64,000 bases of DNA from Herbiconiux flava (GTDB taxonomy: Bacteria > Actinomycetota > Actinomycetes > Actinomycetales > Microbacteriaceae): positions 3,534,001-3,598,000 of the forward strand of contig NZ_JACCBM010000001.1 of assembly GCF_013409865.1 (NCBI RefSeq). Reading direction: 5' to 3'. Position numbers and translations under genes: made by a program. The notes beneath the pieces are model-generated. The model was not told the DNA's origin. It did not search any database and saw only the letters and a program-made list of their open reading frames with translations. Positions 17,453 through 25,869 of this stretch are shown in pieces (positions within the stretch are counted from its first letter, which is position 1; each line of letters opens with the position of its first letter).

Positions 17453-18964
17453 ATGGTCACCGCACGACTCACCATCGACCCCCACTTCACCGTCGGCTTC
17501 GTCAACCGGCGCCTGTTCGGCTCGTTCGTCGAGCACCTCGGCCGCTGCGTGTACGACGGCCTCTACGAGCCCGGCCACCCCACGGCCGACGCGGAGGGCT
17601 TCCGGCAGGACGTGATCGAGCTCGTCAAGGAGCTCGGCGTCTCGACCATCCGCTACCCCGGTGGCAACTTCGTCTCGGGCTTCCGCTGGGAGGACAGCGT
17701 CGGACCGGTCGCCGAGCGGCCCCGCCGGCTCGACCTCGCCTGGCACTCCACCGAGACCAACGAGGTCGGTCTGCACGAGTTCTCGAGCTGGCTCGACAAG
17801 GTCGGGAGCGATCTCATGCTCGCCGTGAACCTCGGCACCCGCGGCACCCTCGAGGCGCTCGACCTGCTCGAGTACTCCAATCTGCCCGGCGGCACGACGC
17901 TCAGTCAGCAGCGCATCGACAACGGCCGCACCGACGCGTTCGGCGTGCAGATGTGGTGCCTCGGCAACGAGATGGACGGACCGTGGCAGCTCGGCCACCG
18001 CTCGGCCGAGGACTACGGCAAGCTCGCCTCGCAGACCGCGAAGGCGATGCGGCAGCTCGACCCCTCGGTCGAGCTCGTCGCCTGCGGCTCCTCGAGCGCC
18101 CACATGCCGACGTTCGGCGAGTGGGAGCGGGTCGTCCTGACCCACACCTACGACGACGTCGACTACATCTCCTGCCACGCCTACTACCAGGAGAAGAACG
18201 GCGACCTCGGCAGCTTCCTCGCCTCGGCGGTCGACATGGACCACTTCATCGACTCCGTCGTCGCCACCGCCGACCACGTGAAGGCCGTGCTCGGCTCCTC
18301 GAAGACCGTGAACATCTCCTTCGACGAGTGGAACGTCTGGTACCTCGACCGCTACGAGAACGTCGACAAGATCGAGGGCCTCGACAACTGGCCGGTCGCC
18401 CCGCGGCTGCTGGAGGACGCCTACTCGGTCGCCGACGCGGTCGTGTTCGGCAACCTGCTGATCTCGCTGCTGCGCCACGCCGACCGGGTCACCAGCGCGT
18501 CGCTCGCGCAGCTCGTGAACGTGATCGCTCCGATCATGACCGAGCCCGGCGGGCCGGCCTGGAAGCAGACCACCTACTTCCCGTTCGCACTGACCTCCCG
18601 GCTCGCCACGGGCGAGGCGCTCGACGTGAAGCTCGAGGCCGACAGCTACGACACCGAGGTGTACGGCACCGTGCCGCTCGTCGACGCCGTGGCGACCCAT
18701 GACGCCGCGGCCGGCACCACCTCGGTGTTCCTGGTGAACCGCAGCCAGAGCGACCCGGCGACGGTGAGCATCGACACCGCCGCCCTCGGCGCGGTGACCG
18801 TGCGCGAGGCGCAGACGCTGGCAGACGCGGACACCTCGGCGAAGAACGTGCTGGACGACCCGGAGCGCGTCGGCCTGTCGGCGACCGAGGGCATCGAGGT
18901 GCGGGACGGCGGTCTGACGCTCACCCTGCCCCCCGTGTCGTGGACGGCGATCTCGTTGGGCTGA
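17453..18964 (+). CDS. abfA: Alpha-L-arabinofuranosidase, GH51
   Basis: 503 residues, normal for intracellular GH51 enzymes that release terminal arabinofuranose from arabinan or arabinoxylan oligosaccharides. The (beta/alpha)8 domain starts with FGSFVEHLGRCVYDGLYEP (22-40) and TIRYPGGNFVSGFRWEDSVG; the acid/base Glu is in MWCLGNEMDGPWQLGH (about 167-182) and the nucleophile Glu in ISFDEWNVWYLDRY (about 287-300). A C-terminal beta-sandwich closes the protein. There is no signal peptide, so substrates must be imported; no transporter is encoded alongside. Likely controlled by the preceding LacI protein. Confidence 0.95.
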   Translation: MVTARLTIDPHFTVGFVNRRLFGSFVEHLGRCVYDGLYEPGHPTADAEGFRQDVIELVKELGVSTIRYPGGNFVSGFRWEDSVGPVAERPRRLDLAWHSTETNEVGLHEFSSWLDKVGSDLMLAVNLGTRGTLEALDLLEYSNLPGGTTLSQQRIDNGRTDAFGVQMWCLGNEMDGPWQLGHRSAEDYGKLASQTAKAMRQLDPSVELVACGSSSAHMPTFGEWERVVLTHTYDDVDYISCHAYYQEKNGDLGSFLASAVDMDHFIDSVVATADHVKAVLGSSKTVNISFDEWNVWYLDRYENVDKIEGLDNWPVAPRLLEDAYSVADAVVFGNLLISLLRHADRVTSASLAQLVNVIAPIMTEPGGPAWKQTTYFPFALTSRLATGEALDVKLEADSYDTEVYGTVPLVDAVATHDAAAGTTSVFLVNRSQSDPATVSIDTAALGAVTVREAQTLADADTSAKNVLDDPERVGLSATEGIEVRDGGLTLTLPPVSWTAISLG

Positions 18965-19030
18965 GCGACCCGGTAGAGTCGAGGGGAACCGCGGCCGTCG
19001 GACGCCGCGATCGGAATGAGGAGATCGAAC

Positions 19031-19411
19031 GTGACGACCGTGGTCCTGCCGCCGAAGCCGCGAACGCTGCTGGCCGCCCCTGTGAAGGGCATCGTCGCCG
19101 TGGTGCTCTGGGTCATCGCGATCGCCCTCTGGGTCATCGCCCCGAACATGACCGACCCGCGCTGGGGCGCGTTCCTCATCGACATCGGCATCGTGCTGGC
19201 CTCGGTCGGCTTCGCCGCTCCGACGCTCACGTACTCCACGCCGCTCCGCAACACCCTCATCGCGGGTGTCGCCGCCATCGCGCTGTTCGCGCTGGGCGAC
19301 CTCGGCGAGATCCTCGTGATCAGCTACATGCTGCGCATCCTGGTGCCCCTGCTGGCGCTGTTCTCGGCGCTGTACGCCGTCGTCGGCCGCGTGCGGGTCT
19401 GGTACAACTAG
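19031..19411 (+). CDS. Small four-helix membrane protein, unknown function
   Basis: 126 residues from GTG 19031, which has GAGGAGAT at the right distance; an ATG at 19016 exists but overlaps that ribosome site. Four hydrophobic segments are visible (GIVAVVLWVIAIALWVIA; LIDIGIVLASVGFAA; LIAGVAAIALFALG; LRILVPLLALFSALYAVVG). The last polar residues are RVRVWYN. No family recognised. Confidence 0.75.
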   Translation: MTTVVLPPKPRTLLAAPVKGIVAVVLWVIAIALWVIAPNMTDPRWGAFLIDIGIVLASVGFAAPTLTYSTPLRNTLIAGVAAIALFALGDLGEILVISYMLRILVPLLALFSALYAVVGRVRVWYN

Positions 19412-19472
19412 CGCCTGCCCGCCCGTAACGCACTCGTTCGGGCGCCGAAACACGGCCGTCACACACGCGCCC

Positions 19473-19478
19473 TAGATT
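19473..19478 (+). promoter_or_regulatory. Candidate -10 element of a leaderless small ORF
   Basis: TAGATT at 19473-19478 lies seven bases before the ATG at 19485. In actinobacteria this spacing places the transcript start at or next to the A of the ATG, as in leaderless mRNAs. No good -35 box is visible. Confidence 0.45.
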
Positions 19479-19484
19479 CGAGCC

Positions 19485-19583
19485 ATGAGGTCGTCGCACG
19501 AGTCACTGGGGTTCTGCCAGTGGTTCTGCCTGCGCCGGCAGAGCGGTCACCACAACACCGCCGTCTACTCGTTCAACTCCTGA
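19485..19583 (+). CDS. Small peptide (32 aa), candidate leaderless leader peptide
   Basis: ATG 19485 opens a 32-residue frame, MRSSHESLGFCQWFCLRRQS followed by GHHNTAVYSFNS, ending at TGA 19583. It lacks a Shine-Dalgarno sequence but has TAGATT seven bases upstream. The pair of cysteines (CQWFC), the Trp, the twin Arg and twin His are unusual in such a short frame and could make translation sensitive to a charged tRNA. It is followed by about 140 bases of GC-rich hairpins before the next gene, the layout of an attenuator leader. Whether it is translated is unproven. Confidence 0.5.
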   Translation: MRSSHESLGFCQWFCLRRQSGHHNTAVYSFNS

Positions 19584-19722
19584 CCGCGCCCCGCGTCGAG
19601 GCACCGGTCCGCCCATCGGGCGGCTGATCCTCCGCGGGACTGCTCCGTCCCCCGCAGGGCCTCCAGCCCTGTCAGGGACCCCTGCGCGCCCAGTGAACGA
19701 TTCCTCCAGACGGGGTACACCC
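19584..19722 (+). promoter_or_regulatory. Structured 5' leader (attenuator-like) between the small ORF and a VOC gene
   Basis: This untranslated stretch can form successive hairpins: CCGCCC-ATC-GGGCGG (about 19608-19622), GGGAC-TGCTC-CGTCCC, and CAGGGC-CTCCA-GCCCTG. The second can also pair as CCGCGGG...CCCCGC, so alternative folds compete. No T-run is present, so any control would be Rho-dependent or translational. It matches no riboswitch class that I recognise. Confidence 0.4.
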
Positions 19723-20442
19723 ATGCGACTCGACGACGTCTGCATCGTGAACAGCGATGTGACCGCCTCCGACGACTTCTACCGCGACACGCTCGGCCTC
19801 GAGCGGCGGATGCGCAACGTGCGCTTCGCCGATTTCGTGTTCGACAGCGGGCCGCGGCTGGCCATGTGGCTGCGGCCGAGCATCGCCGAGACGGTGGGCC
19901 CGGCCTATCCGTCCCGGGCGGGGCTGCCGTTCCGCGTGGTGCTCGAGGTCCCGGATGCCCGGCCCGGCCCGGTCGCGGACCCCGACGGGTTCGTGCTGAC
20001 GCTCGCGCCCTCGGTCGCGGGCGGCACCGGGGGCGGCACCAGCCGTCTCGCCGAGGTCGAGCTCGCGGTGTCCGACCCGGAGGTGACGGGCGGGTTCCTC
20101 GAGACCCTCGGGTTCTCGAGGGCATCCGGAGACCCGCTGCGCTACGACGGAGGCGACGGCACCGTCATCGCCCTCGTCGCGGCCGCCTCGCTCGCCGCGG
20201 CCGCCTCGATCGACGGGTCGCCCCGGCTCGCGGAGTTCGCGCAGAACGGCGGGCACGTGATGCTCGCCGTCGAGTTGGACACCGGCGAGCAGGTCGACGC
20301 CCTCTACGAATCGCTCACCGCACGCGGCCTCGCCGCCTCCGGGCCCCCCGCCGTCTACAAGTGGGGCGCCCGGTCGACGTACTTCGTCGATCCCGACGGG
20401 TACATCTGGGAGATCTACGCATGGGTCGAGACCCCGCGCTGA
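19723..20442 (+). CDS. Two-module VOC family protein
   Basis: 239 residues from ATG 19723 (GTG 19693 would add ten residues). It contains two VOC halves: MRLDDVCIVNSDVTASDDFY with TLGLERRMRNVRF, and from about 115 SRLAEVELAVSDPEVTGGFL with TLGFSRASGDPLRY. The final YFVDPDGYIWEIYAW carries the usual metal-ligand Glu of the family. Enzyme activity cannot be named. It heads a run with a BMP-type binding lipoprotein, a nucleoside-hydrolase-like protein and an amidohydrolase, so a role with nucleoside-derived compounds is possible. Confidence 0.75.
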   Translation: MRLDDVCIVNSDVTASDDFYRDTLGLERRMRNVRFADFVFDSGPRLAMWLRPSIAETVGPAYPSRAGLPFRVVLEVPDARPGPVADPDGFVLTLAPSVAGGTGGGTSRLAEVELAVSDPEVTGGFLETLGFSRASGDPLRYDGGDGTVIALVAAASLAAAASIDGSPRLAEFAQNGGHVMLAVELDTGEQVDALYESLTARGLAASGPPAVYKWGARSTYFVDPDGYIWEIYAWVETPR

Positions 20443-20501
20443 TCCCCGTAACTCCCCCTGCACCACATCATCTGCACCACTCCCATCCAAGGAGCACACT
20501 C

Positions 20502-21623
20502 ATGATCCGATCCACTTCGTCCACCTCGTTCATCGGCGGGGCCCGGGCCACCCGGTTCGGCGCCCTCGGCGCACTCACCGCCACGGCCGCCCTCGTTCTG
20601 GCGGGCTGCGCCTCCGCCCCGAGCGACGCGGGCGGCGCATCCGGAACCGCCTCGTCGGGCGAGACCGAGGCCCTTCCCTGCATCGTCAGCGACCAGGGCG
20701 GCTTCGACGACCAGTCGTTCAACCAGCTCGGCCTCGAGGGCGTCACCATGGCGGCCGAGGCGCTCGGCACCGAGCACATCGACGTCCAGTCGGAGACCGA
20801 GAGCGACTACGCGCCGAACATCGCGAGCCTCGTCGACCAGGGCTGCACCACCATCGTCACCATGGGCTATCTGCTCGCGGCGGCCACCGAGGAGGCGGCG
20901 ACGGCGAACCCCGACGTGCACTTCATCATGGTCGACGACAACACCATCGCCGCCGACAACGTCAAGCCCGTGGTCTGGGACACCTCGCAGGCCGGCTTCC
21001 TCGTCGGCTACGCCGCGGCCGACTACACGACGACCGGCAAGGTCGGCACCTACGGCGGGGCGCAGATCCCGCCCGTGACGCTCTACATGGACGGCTTCGC
21101 CCGCGGCGTCGAGTACCACAACACCCAGAAGGGCACCGACGTGCAGGTCGTCGGCTGGAACCCCGACACCCAGGAGGGCCAGTTCACCGGCAACTTCAGT
21201 GACATCAACGCGGCGAAGGTGCTCTCGCAGGGCATCCTCGAGCAGGGTGTCGACGTGATCGTGCCGGTCGGCGGGCCGATCTACCAGGGGGCGGCGCAGG
21301 CCATCCGCGAGTCGACGACGCCGGTGGCGCTCGTGGGCGTCGACACCGACATGTATCTCAGCGACCCCGAGTACGACGACATCTGGTTCTCGTCGATCGC
21401 CCGGGACATGCCGAAGTCGATCTCCGAGGTCATCCAGGCGTCGGCGACGGGTGACTTCTCGAACGAGCCCTACGTGGGCACGCTCGAGAACGGTGGCGTG
21501 CTGATGAGCCCGTTCCACGACTTCGAGTCGAAGGTGGCGCCGACCCTGCAGGGCGAGCTCGACACCATCGAGGCGGGCATCGTCGCGGGCGACATCACCA
21601 TCGACACCCCCTCGGCCCCGTAG
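20502..21623 (+). CDS. BMP-family (PnrA/Med-like) nucleoside-binding lipoprotein
   Basis: 373 residues with an AAGGAG ribosome site. A signal peptide with lipobox LVLAGC (Cys about residue 36) anchors it to the outer face of the membrane. The mature part is a periplasmic-binding-protein fold of the BMP type: VSDQGGFDDQSFNQLGLEG (DDxSFNxxxxxG block), TTIVTMGYLLAAATEEAA, FLVGYAAADYTTTGKVGTYG and VIVPVGGPIYQGAAQAI. Studied relatives bind purine nucleosides for ABC import. The expected ATPase and two permease genes are absent here, making it an orphan receptor. Confidence 0.88.
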   Translation: MIRSTSSTSFIGGARATRFGALGALTATAALVLAGCASAPSDAGGASGTASSGETEALPCIVSDQGGFDDQSFNQLGLEGVTMAAEALGTEHIDVQSETESDYAPNIASLVDQGCTTIVTMGYLLAAATEEAATANPDVHFIMVDDNTIAADNVKPVVWDTSQAGFLVGYAAADYTTTGKVGTYGGAQIPPVTLYMDGFARGVEYHNTQKGTDVQVVGWNPDTQEGQFTGNFSDINAAKVLSQGILEQGVDVIVPVGGPIYQGAAQAIRESTTPVALVGVDTDMYLSDPEYDDIWFSSIARDMPKSISEVIQASATGDFSNEPYVGTLENGGVLMSPFHDFESKVAPTLQGELDTIEAGIVAGDITIDTPSAP

Positions 21624-21629
21624 GCGATC

Positions 21630-22580
21630 GTGCACGAGCTGATCTGCATCACCGACCCGGGGCAGGAGCAGGCCGTCGCGCTGCTCGCGATCCTCGCCTC
21701 GCCCGAGGACTTCCACGTGCAGGCGATCGTCGCCGGCGCCGGCAACACGACCCTCGAGAACACCGTCGAGAACGTGTTCAAAGTGCTCGAGCTGGCGGGG
21801 CCCGGGACGGATGCTCCGCAGATCCCCGTGCACCGCGGCGTCGCCCGGCCCCTCCTCCGCCCCCTCGTCACGGCCGCGCACGTGCACGGCGAGACCGGAC
21901 TGGACGGCTATGCCTTCCCGCCCGTGCAGGGGCGGGCGTCGGAGGAGCCGGGGGTCGCCGCGATCATCCGCCTCTGCCGCGCGGCTCCTCCGGGCGGCAT
22001 CACCATCGCGCAGTTCTGCAGCATGACCACCCTCGCCGTCGCCCTGACGGAGGCGCCCGACATCGCGGAGCACATCGACCAGGTCGTGATGATGGCGGGC
22101 GCCTACTTCGAGGTGGGCAACATCACGCCCGCGGCGGAGTTCAACGTCTTCGTCGACCCGCACGCCGCCGCCATCGTGCTCGGGTCGGGCATCCGTCTGG
22201 TGATGCTGCCGCTCGACGTCACCCACCAGTTGCGGAACACCCGCGAGCGGCTCGACGCGTTCTCGGCCCTCGGCACCCGCTGCGGGCGCGCGGTCGACGA
22301 GCTGCTGACCTTCTCGCAGGTCTTCGACCTCGAGAAGTACGGCTGGGACGGCGCCCCGCTGCACGGCCCCGTCGTGCCGCTGTACCTGCTGCGGCCCGAG
22401 CTCTTCCACGGGCGTTCGATCAACGCACGGGTCGAGACGGGCAGCGAGCTGACGATGGGGATGCTCGTCGCCGACTGGTGGGGCGTCACGGGCCTCCCGC
22501 CGAACGTGTTCTACGCCCGCGACGTCGACGCCGAGCCGTTCTACGCCGAGCTCACCGCCCGCATCGCGCGGCTGCCGTAG
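21630..22580 (+). CDS. Nucleoside hydrolase (IUNH) fold protein lacking the calcium/catalytic aspartates
   Basis: 316 residues from GTG 21630, 7 bases after the lipoprotein gene. The overall family pattern is clear: ITDPGQEQAVALL at the N-terminus, AEFNVFVDPHAAAIVL (about 170-185), RPELFHGRSINARVETG and LTMGMLVADWWG. The canonical DxDxGxDD motif that holds Ca2+ and the catalytic base reads IxDxGxEQ, the GPLTN motif is CSMTT, and the C-terminal HD calcium ligand pair is HG. Three of four N-terminal aspartates and the distal one are therefore lost. It may be a binding or regulatory pseudoenzyme, or use different chemistry. Confidence 0.85.
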   Translation: MHELICITDPGQEQAVALLAILASPEDFHVQAIVAGAGNTTLENTVENVFKVLELAGPGTDAPQIPVHRGVARPLLRPLVTAAHVHGETGLDGYAFPPVQGRASEEPGVAAIIRLCRAAPPGGITIAQFCSMTTLAVALTEAPDIAEHIDQVVMMAGAYFEVGNITPAAEFNVFVDPHAAAIVLGSGIRLVMLPLDVTHQLRNTRERLDAFSALGTRCGRAVDELLTFSQVFDLEKYGWDGAPLHGPVVPLYLLRPELFHGRSINARVETGSELTMGMLVADWWGVTGLPPNVFYARDVDAEPFYAELTARIARLP

Positions 22581-22603
22581 TGGAGCGGGCTACGGTCGAA
22601 CCC

Positions 22604-24127
22604 ATGCGCACGCCCCCACTCCCGCAGACGCTGTGGCGGAACGCCCTCGTCATCGCGCTCGACGAGGCGCACGGGGCGACCCCCTTCCGGGCCGACGTGC
22701 TGGTCGAGGGCGCCGACATCCGGGCGGTCGCCGACGTGTCGCTGCCCGGCCGCCCGGTGCCCTCACCCGGCACCACCGTCGTCGACGCGAGCGGGCTGCT
22801 GCTGACGCCCGGGCTGGTGAACGCGCACACGCACTCGTGGGAGATCCTGCTGCGGGGCACGAGCGCACCGCTGCCGCTCGAGGTGTGGACGCTGCTCAGC
22901 TACCCGCCCACCGGGGTCGCGCCGGTGCCGTCGCGGCTCGTGCATCTCCGCACGGTGGTCGCCGCGCTCGAGTCGCTGCGGGGCGGCGCCACCACGCTGC
23001 TCGACGACACCGGCGAGCTGCCCGGCCAGACGCCGGCCGGCATCGCGGAGGTCTTCCGGGCGTACGACGCCACGGGCATCCGCGCCACCTGCACCGGAAC
23101 CGGGATCGACGTGCCCATCGTCGACCGCCTGCCCTTCGCCGACGAGGTGCTGCCCGCCGAGGTGCTGGCCGCGAGCCGCGACTCGATGCCGCCGAGCGCC
23201 GTGGTGCAGGAGGCGTTCTTCGCGTTCTCGGCCGAGGCGCGGATGCTCGCCCGGCCGTACCCCCGCATCCGCTACGCCCTCTCGCCGAGCGCCCCGCAGC
23301 GCGTCACCGACGAGTTCCTGGTGCGGGCGGCGGACCAGGCCCGCGAGCACGGCGAGGTGCTGCACACGCACCTGCTCGAGACGAAGCTGCAGCAGACCCT
23401 CGCACGCGGCCGCTATCCCGGCCGCACGATCGTCGAGCACCTCGACGCACTCGGCGTGCTCGGCCCGAACCTCACCGCCGCCCACGGCATCTGGCTCACC
23501 CCGCACGACCTCGAGCTGCTGGCGGCCTCGGGCGCGACCGTCGCCCACAACCCGATCTCGAACCTCAAGCTCGGCTCGGGCACGCTGCCCTGGCGGGCGA
23601 TGCACGACGCGGGCGTGCGGGTGGCGCTCGGCTCCGACGGGGCCTCGAGCAACGACACGATGCGGATGCTCGACGTGCTGAAGCAGACCGCGCTCGCCCA
23701 CACCCTGGGCGACCCCGACTACCGGCGGTGGCCGCTCGTCTCCGAGGTGCTGCACGCCGGAACGGTCGCCGGCGCCCGCGCCGCCGGCTGGAGCGACCGC
23801 ACCGGATCGCTCACCCCCGGACTCGCCGCCGACATCGTGGTCTACGACCTCGCCGCGACGACCGCGTTCACCCCGCTGAACGACGCTGCACAGCAGCTCG
23901 TGTTCGCCGAGAACGGCGCCTCGATCGCCGAGGTGTGGGTCGACGGACGGTGCGTGCTGCGGGGCGGCCGCAGCACGCTGGTCGACGAGGACGCGCTGCT
24001 GGCGGAGTTCCGCGCGGAGGCGTCGGCGTACCTCGAGGCGCAGCTGCCCGAGTGGCGGCGGCTGCAGGAGTCGCTCGAACCCGCGATCCGGGAGGCCTAC
24101 TTACGAGCCTGGTCTCCGGCGGGGTAG
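22604..24127 (+). CDS. Amidohydrolase, TrzA/AtzA-type deaminase or chlorohydrolase-like
   Basis: 507 residues from ATG 22604. The metal site of the superfamily is present: GLVNAHTHSWE (HxH, about 73), the zinc-ligand His in LHTHLLETK (about 265-273), TAAHGIWLTPHD (about 299-310) and the catalytic Asp in ALGSDGASSND (about 343-353). The C-terminal SLTPGLAADIVVYDL returns to the small beta domain. Closest known activities are aminohydrolysis of guanine, S-adenosylhomocysteine or triazines; the exact substrate is open. Context with nucleoside-binding proteins favours a purine-related compound (inference). Confidence 0.85.
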   Translation: MRTPPLPQTLWRNALVIALDEAHGATPFRADVLVEGADIRAVADVSLPGRPVPSPGTTVVDASGLLLTPGLVNAHTHSWEILLRGTSAPLPLEVWTLLSYPPTGVAPVPSRLVHLRTVVAALESLRGGATTLLDDTGELPGQTPAGIAEVFRAYDATGIRATCTGTGIDVPIVDRLPFADEVLPAEVLAASRDSMPPSAVVQEAFFAFSAEARMLARPYPRIRYALSPSAPQRVTDEFLVRAADQAREHGEVLHTHLLETKLQQTLARGRYPGRTIVEHLDALGVLGPNLTAAHGIWLTPHDLELLAASGATVAHNPISNLKLGSGTLPWRAMHDAGVRVALGSDGASSNDTMRMLDVLKQTALAHTLGDPDYRRWPLVSEVLHAGTVAGARAAGWSDRTGSLTPGLAADIVVYDLAATTAFTPLNDAAQQLVFAENGASIAEVWVDGRCVLRGGRSTLVDEDALLAEFRAEASAYLEAQLPEWRRLQESLEPAIREAYLRAWSPAG

Positions 24128-24139
24128 GCTGTCGGTCTG

Positions 24140-24301
24140 ACCAACCCCCGTTGGTGTGGTCGGTCCCCTTCCCTCGTGCCCCCGGGCTGCGCTGTGCGCC
24201 CGCGGGCCCCGCGCTCCCCGGTGCGCGGCAGGGCGTGGCCGATCCGAGGCTGAAAACCTCCGGCATCCCCGCATCCGCATCGAAGCCCGGAGGTCACCTC
24301 T
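24140..24301 (+). promoter_or_regulatory. Leader of the MFS gene with hairpins, one sequestering the ribosome site
   Basis: A compact hairpin ACCAAC-CCCC-GTTGGT lies at 24140-24155. Near the gene, ACCTCCGG (24256-24263) is exactly complementary to CCGGAGGT (24287-24294), which contains the GGAGG ribosome site of the MFS ATG at 24302. The upstream strand can alternatively pair through CCTC with CCGAGG (24244-24249), which would free the ribosome site. Two exclusive folds of this kind are typical of ligand- or translation-controlled leaders. It matches no riboswitch class that I recognise. Confidence 0.5.
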
Positions 24302-25777
24302 ATGTCCCGAACCGTCTCATCCGCCCGAACCCCGAACCGGTGGTGGGCCCTCGTCGTGCTCGCACTCACCCAGCTCGTGGTCGTGCTCGACGGCACCATC
24401 GTCAACATCGCCCTGCCCCAGGCGCAGGAGCAGCTCGGCCTCAGCGACGTCGAGCGCCAGTGGGTCGTCACGGCCTACGCGCTCGCGTTCGGCGCACTGC
24501 TGCTGCTCGGCGGCCGCATCGCCGACTACTGGGGCCGCAAGCGCACCTACCTCGTCGGCATGCTCGGCTTCGGCGTCGCCTCCGCCTTCGGCGGACTGGC
24601 GCAGAACGGCACCGAGCTCATCCTCGCTCGCGGGCTGCAGGGCGTCTTCGCCGCGCTGCTCGCCCCCGCCGCGCTGGCCCTGCTGACCGTCACCTTCCCC
24701 GGCGGCCGCGAGCGCAACACCGCCTTCGCCGTGTTCGGCACGGTCGCGGGTGCGGGCGCCGCCGTCGGCCTCGTGCTCGGCGGCGTGCTCACCGAGTTCG
24801 CCGACTGGCGCTGGTGCCTGCTCGTCAACGTCTTCTTCGTGATCGTCGGGCTGATCGGCGGCATGCTGCTGGTCAAGGAGTCCAAGGCCGAGGGCGACAA
24901 CCGCTACGACGTGCTCGGCGCCATCACGGTCACGCTCGGGCTCGGCTCGCTGGTCTACGGCTTCAGCCTGGCCGAGGGCGGCTGGGGCGAACTCGACACG
25001 ATCGGCTTCCTCGCGCTCGGCGTCGGCCTCCTGGTGCTCTTCGTCGTGATCGAGCGCCGCGTGGCGCAGCCGCTGCTGCCGCTCCGGATCGTCACCAACC
25101 GCGTGCGCGGCGGCGCCTTCCTCGTGCAGGCGATCGTCGGCAGCGTGATGATCGGCGCGATGCTGTACCTGGCGTTCCACCTGCAGATCGTGCTCGGGCT
25201 CGACCCGCTGCCCGCCGGGCTCGCCAGCCTGCCGATGACCGCGGTGATCATGGTCGTCGCGCCCATCGCCACCAAGCTGCTGCCCGCGATCGGACCGCGC
25301 CCGCTGATGATCGGCGGCCCTCTCATCGCCGCCGCCGGCCTGGTCTACCTCAGCTTCATCACGGCCGACGGCTCGTACCTCGTGCAGGTGCTGCCCGCGC
25401 TGATCGTGATCGGCGTCGGCATGGCGATGGTCTTCGTGCCGCTGCAGAACCTCGCGCTCTCGGGCGTCGCCCCGCACGACGCGGGAGCCGCCTCGGCCAC
25501 CGCGAACTCGGCGATGCAGATCGGCGGCTCGATCGGCCTGTCGGTGTTCACCGCGATCTACGCCTCGGCCGTGTCGGGCTTCTCGCCCGCCGCCGGCACC
25601 GCGGCCGGGGTCGCGCAGCTGCAGGCCTTCACGAGCGGCTACTCGGCGGCGTTCCTCGCCTCGGCCGTGGGCCTCGTGCTGGCGTCGATCATCGCGGCCG
25701 CGCTCATCCGCGGCTCGAAGGAGGAGCTGCTCCCCCAGGCAGCCGACCCCTCGTCGGCCGCGCTGCCCGTGCACTGA
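24302..25777 (+). CDS. MFS drug exporter, DHA2 (14-TM, EmrB/QacA) family
   Basis: 491 residues with about 14 hydrophobic segments. DHA2 hallmarks are VVVLDGTIVNIALPQAQEQL (motif D1, about 26-45), GGRIADYWGRKRTYL (motif A, about 76-90), LILARGLQGVFAALLAPA (motif B) and GTVAGAGAAVGLVLGGVLTE (motif C, antiporter). It probably expels a hydrophobic or cationic compound by proton exchange. The gene follows the amidohydrolase by 174 bases through a structured leader and ends before a long hairpin. Confidence 0.92.
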   Translation: MSRTVSSARTPNRWWALVVLALTQLVVVLDGTIVNIALPQAQEQLGLSDVERQWVVTAYALAFGALLLLGGRIADYWGRKRTYLVGMLGFGVASAFGGLAQNGTELILARGLQGVFAALLAPAALALLTVTFPGGRERNTAFAVFGTVAGAGAAVGLVLGGVLTEFADWRWCLLVNVFFVIVGLIGGMLLVKESKAEGDNRYDVLGAITVTLGLGSLVYGFSLAEGGWGELDTIGFLALGVGLLVLFVVIERRVAQPLLPLRIVTNRVRGGAFLVQAIVGSVMIGAMLYLAFHLQIVLGLDPLPAGLASLPMTAVIMVVAPIATKLLPAIGPRPLMIGGPLIAAAGLVYLSFITADGSYLVQVLPALIVIGVGMAMVFVPLQNLALSGVAPHDAGAASATANSAMQIGGSIGLSVFTAIYASAVSGFSPAAGTAAGVAQLQAFTSGYSAAFLASAVGLVLASIIAAALIRGSKEELLPQAADPSSAALPVH

Positions 25778-25801
25778 CCCTCGGGCCCGCACGGGCATCC
25801 G

Positions 25802-25862
25802 ATCGACTCGGCCCTAGCCGTCGTCAACCCTCGGGTTCTCGAACGGCTAGGGCCGAGTCGAT
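25802..25862. terminator. 20-bp inverted repeat between convergent genes, likely two-way terminator
   Basis: Arms 25802-25821 and 25843-25862 (ATCGACTCGGCCCTAGCCGT type) are perfectly complementary, and the 21-base loop contains a small AACCC-TC-GGGTT hairpin. The element lies between the convergent MFS and CBS-protein genes. There is no T-run on either strand, so termination would depend on the stem alone or on Rho. Confidence 0.65.
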
Positions 25863-25869
25863 TTCCGCG

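Noticed and set aside
15269..19462. A 1397-codon open frame on the minus strand, and similar giant frames such as 22633-27129 on the plus strand
   Set aside because: Their proteins are Arg/His/Gly-rich mirror images of well-recognised genes on the other strand or in another frame; high GC content keeps such frames open.
24128..24301. Assigning the MFS leader to a known riboswitch class (guanidine, yybP-type and others)
   Set aside because: No conserved core of these classes could be found; only the hairpins and the sequestered ribosome site are supported.
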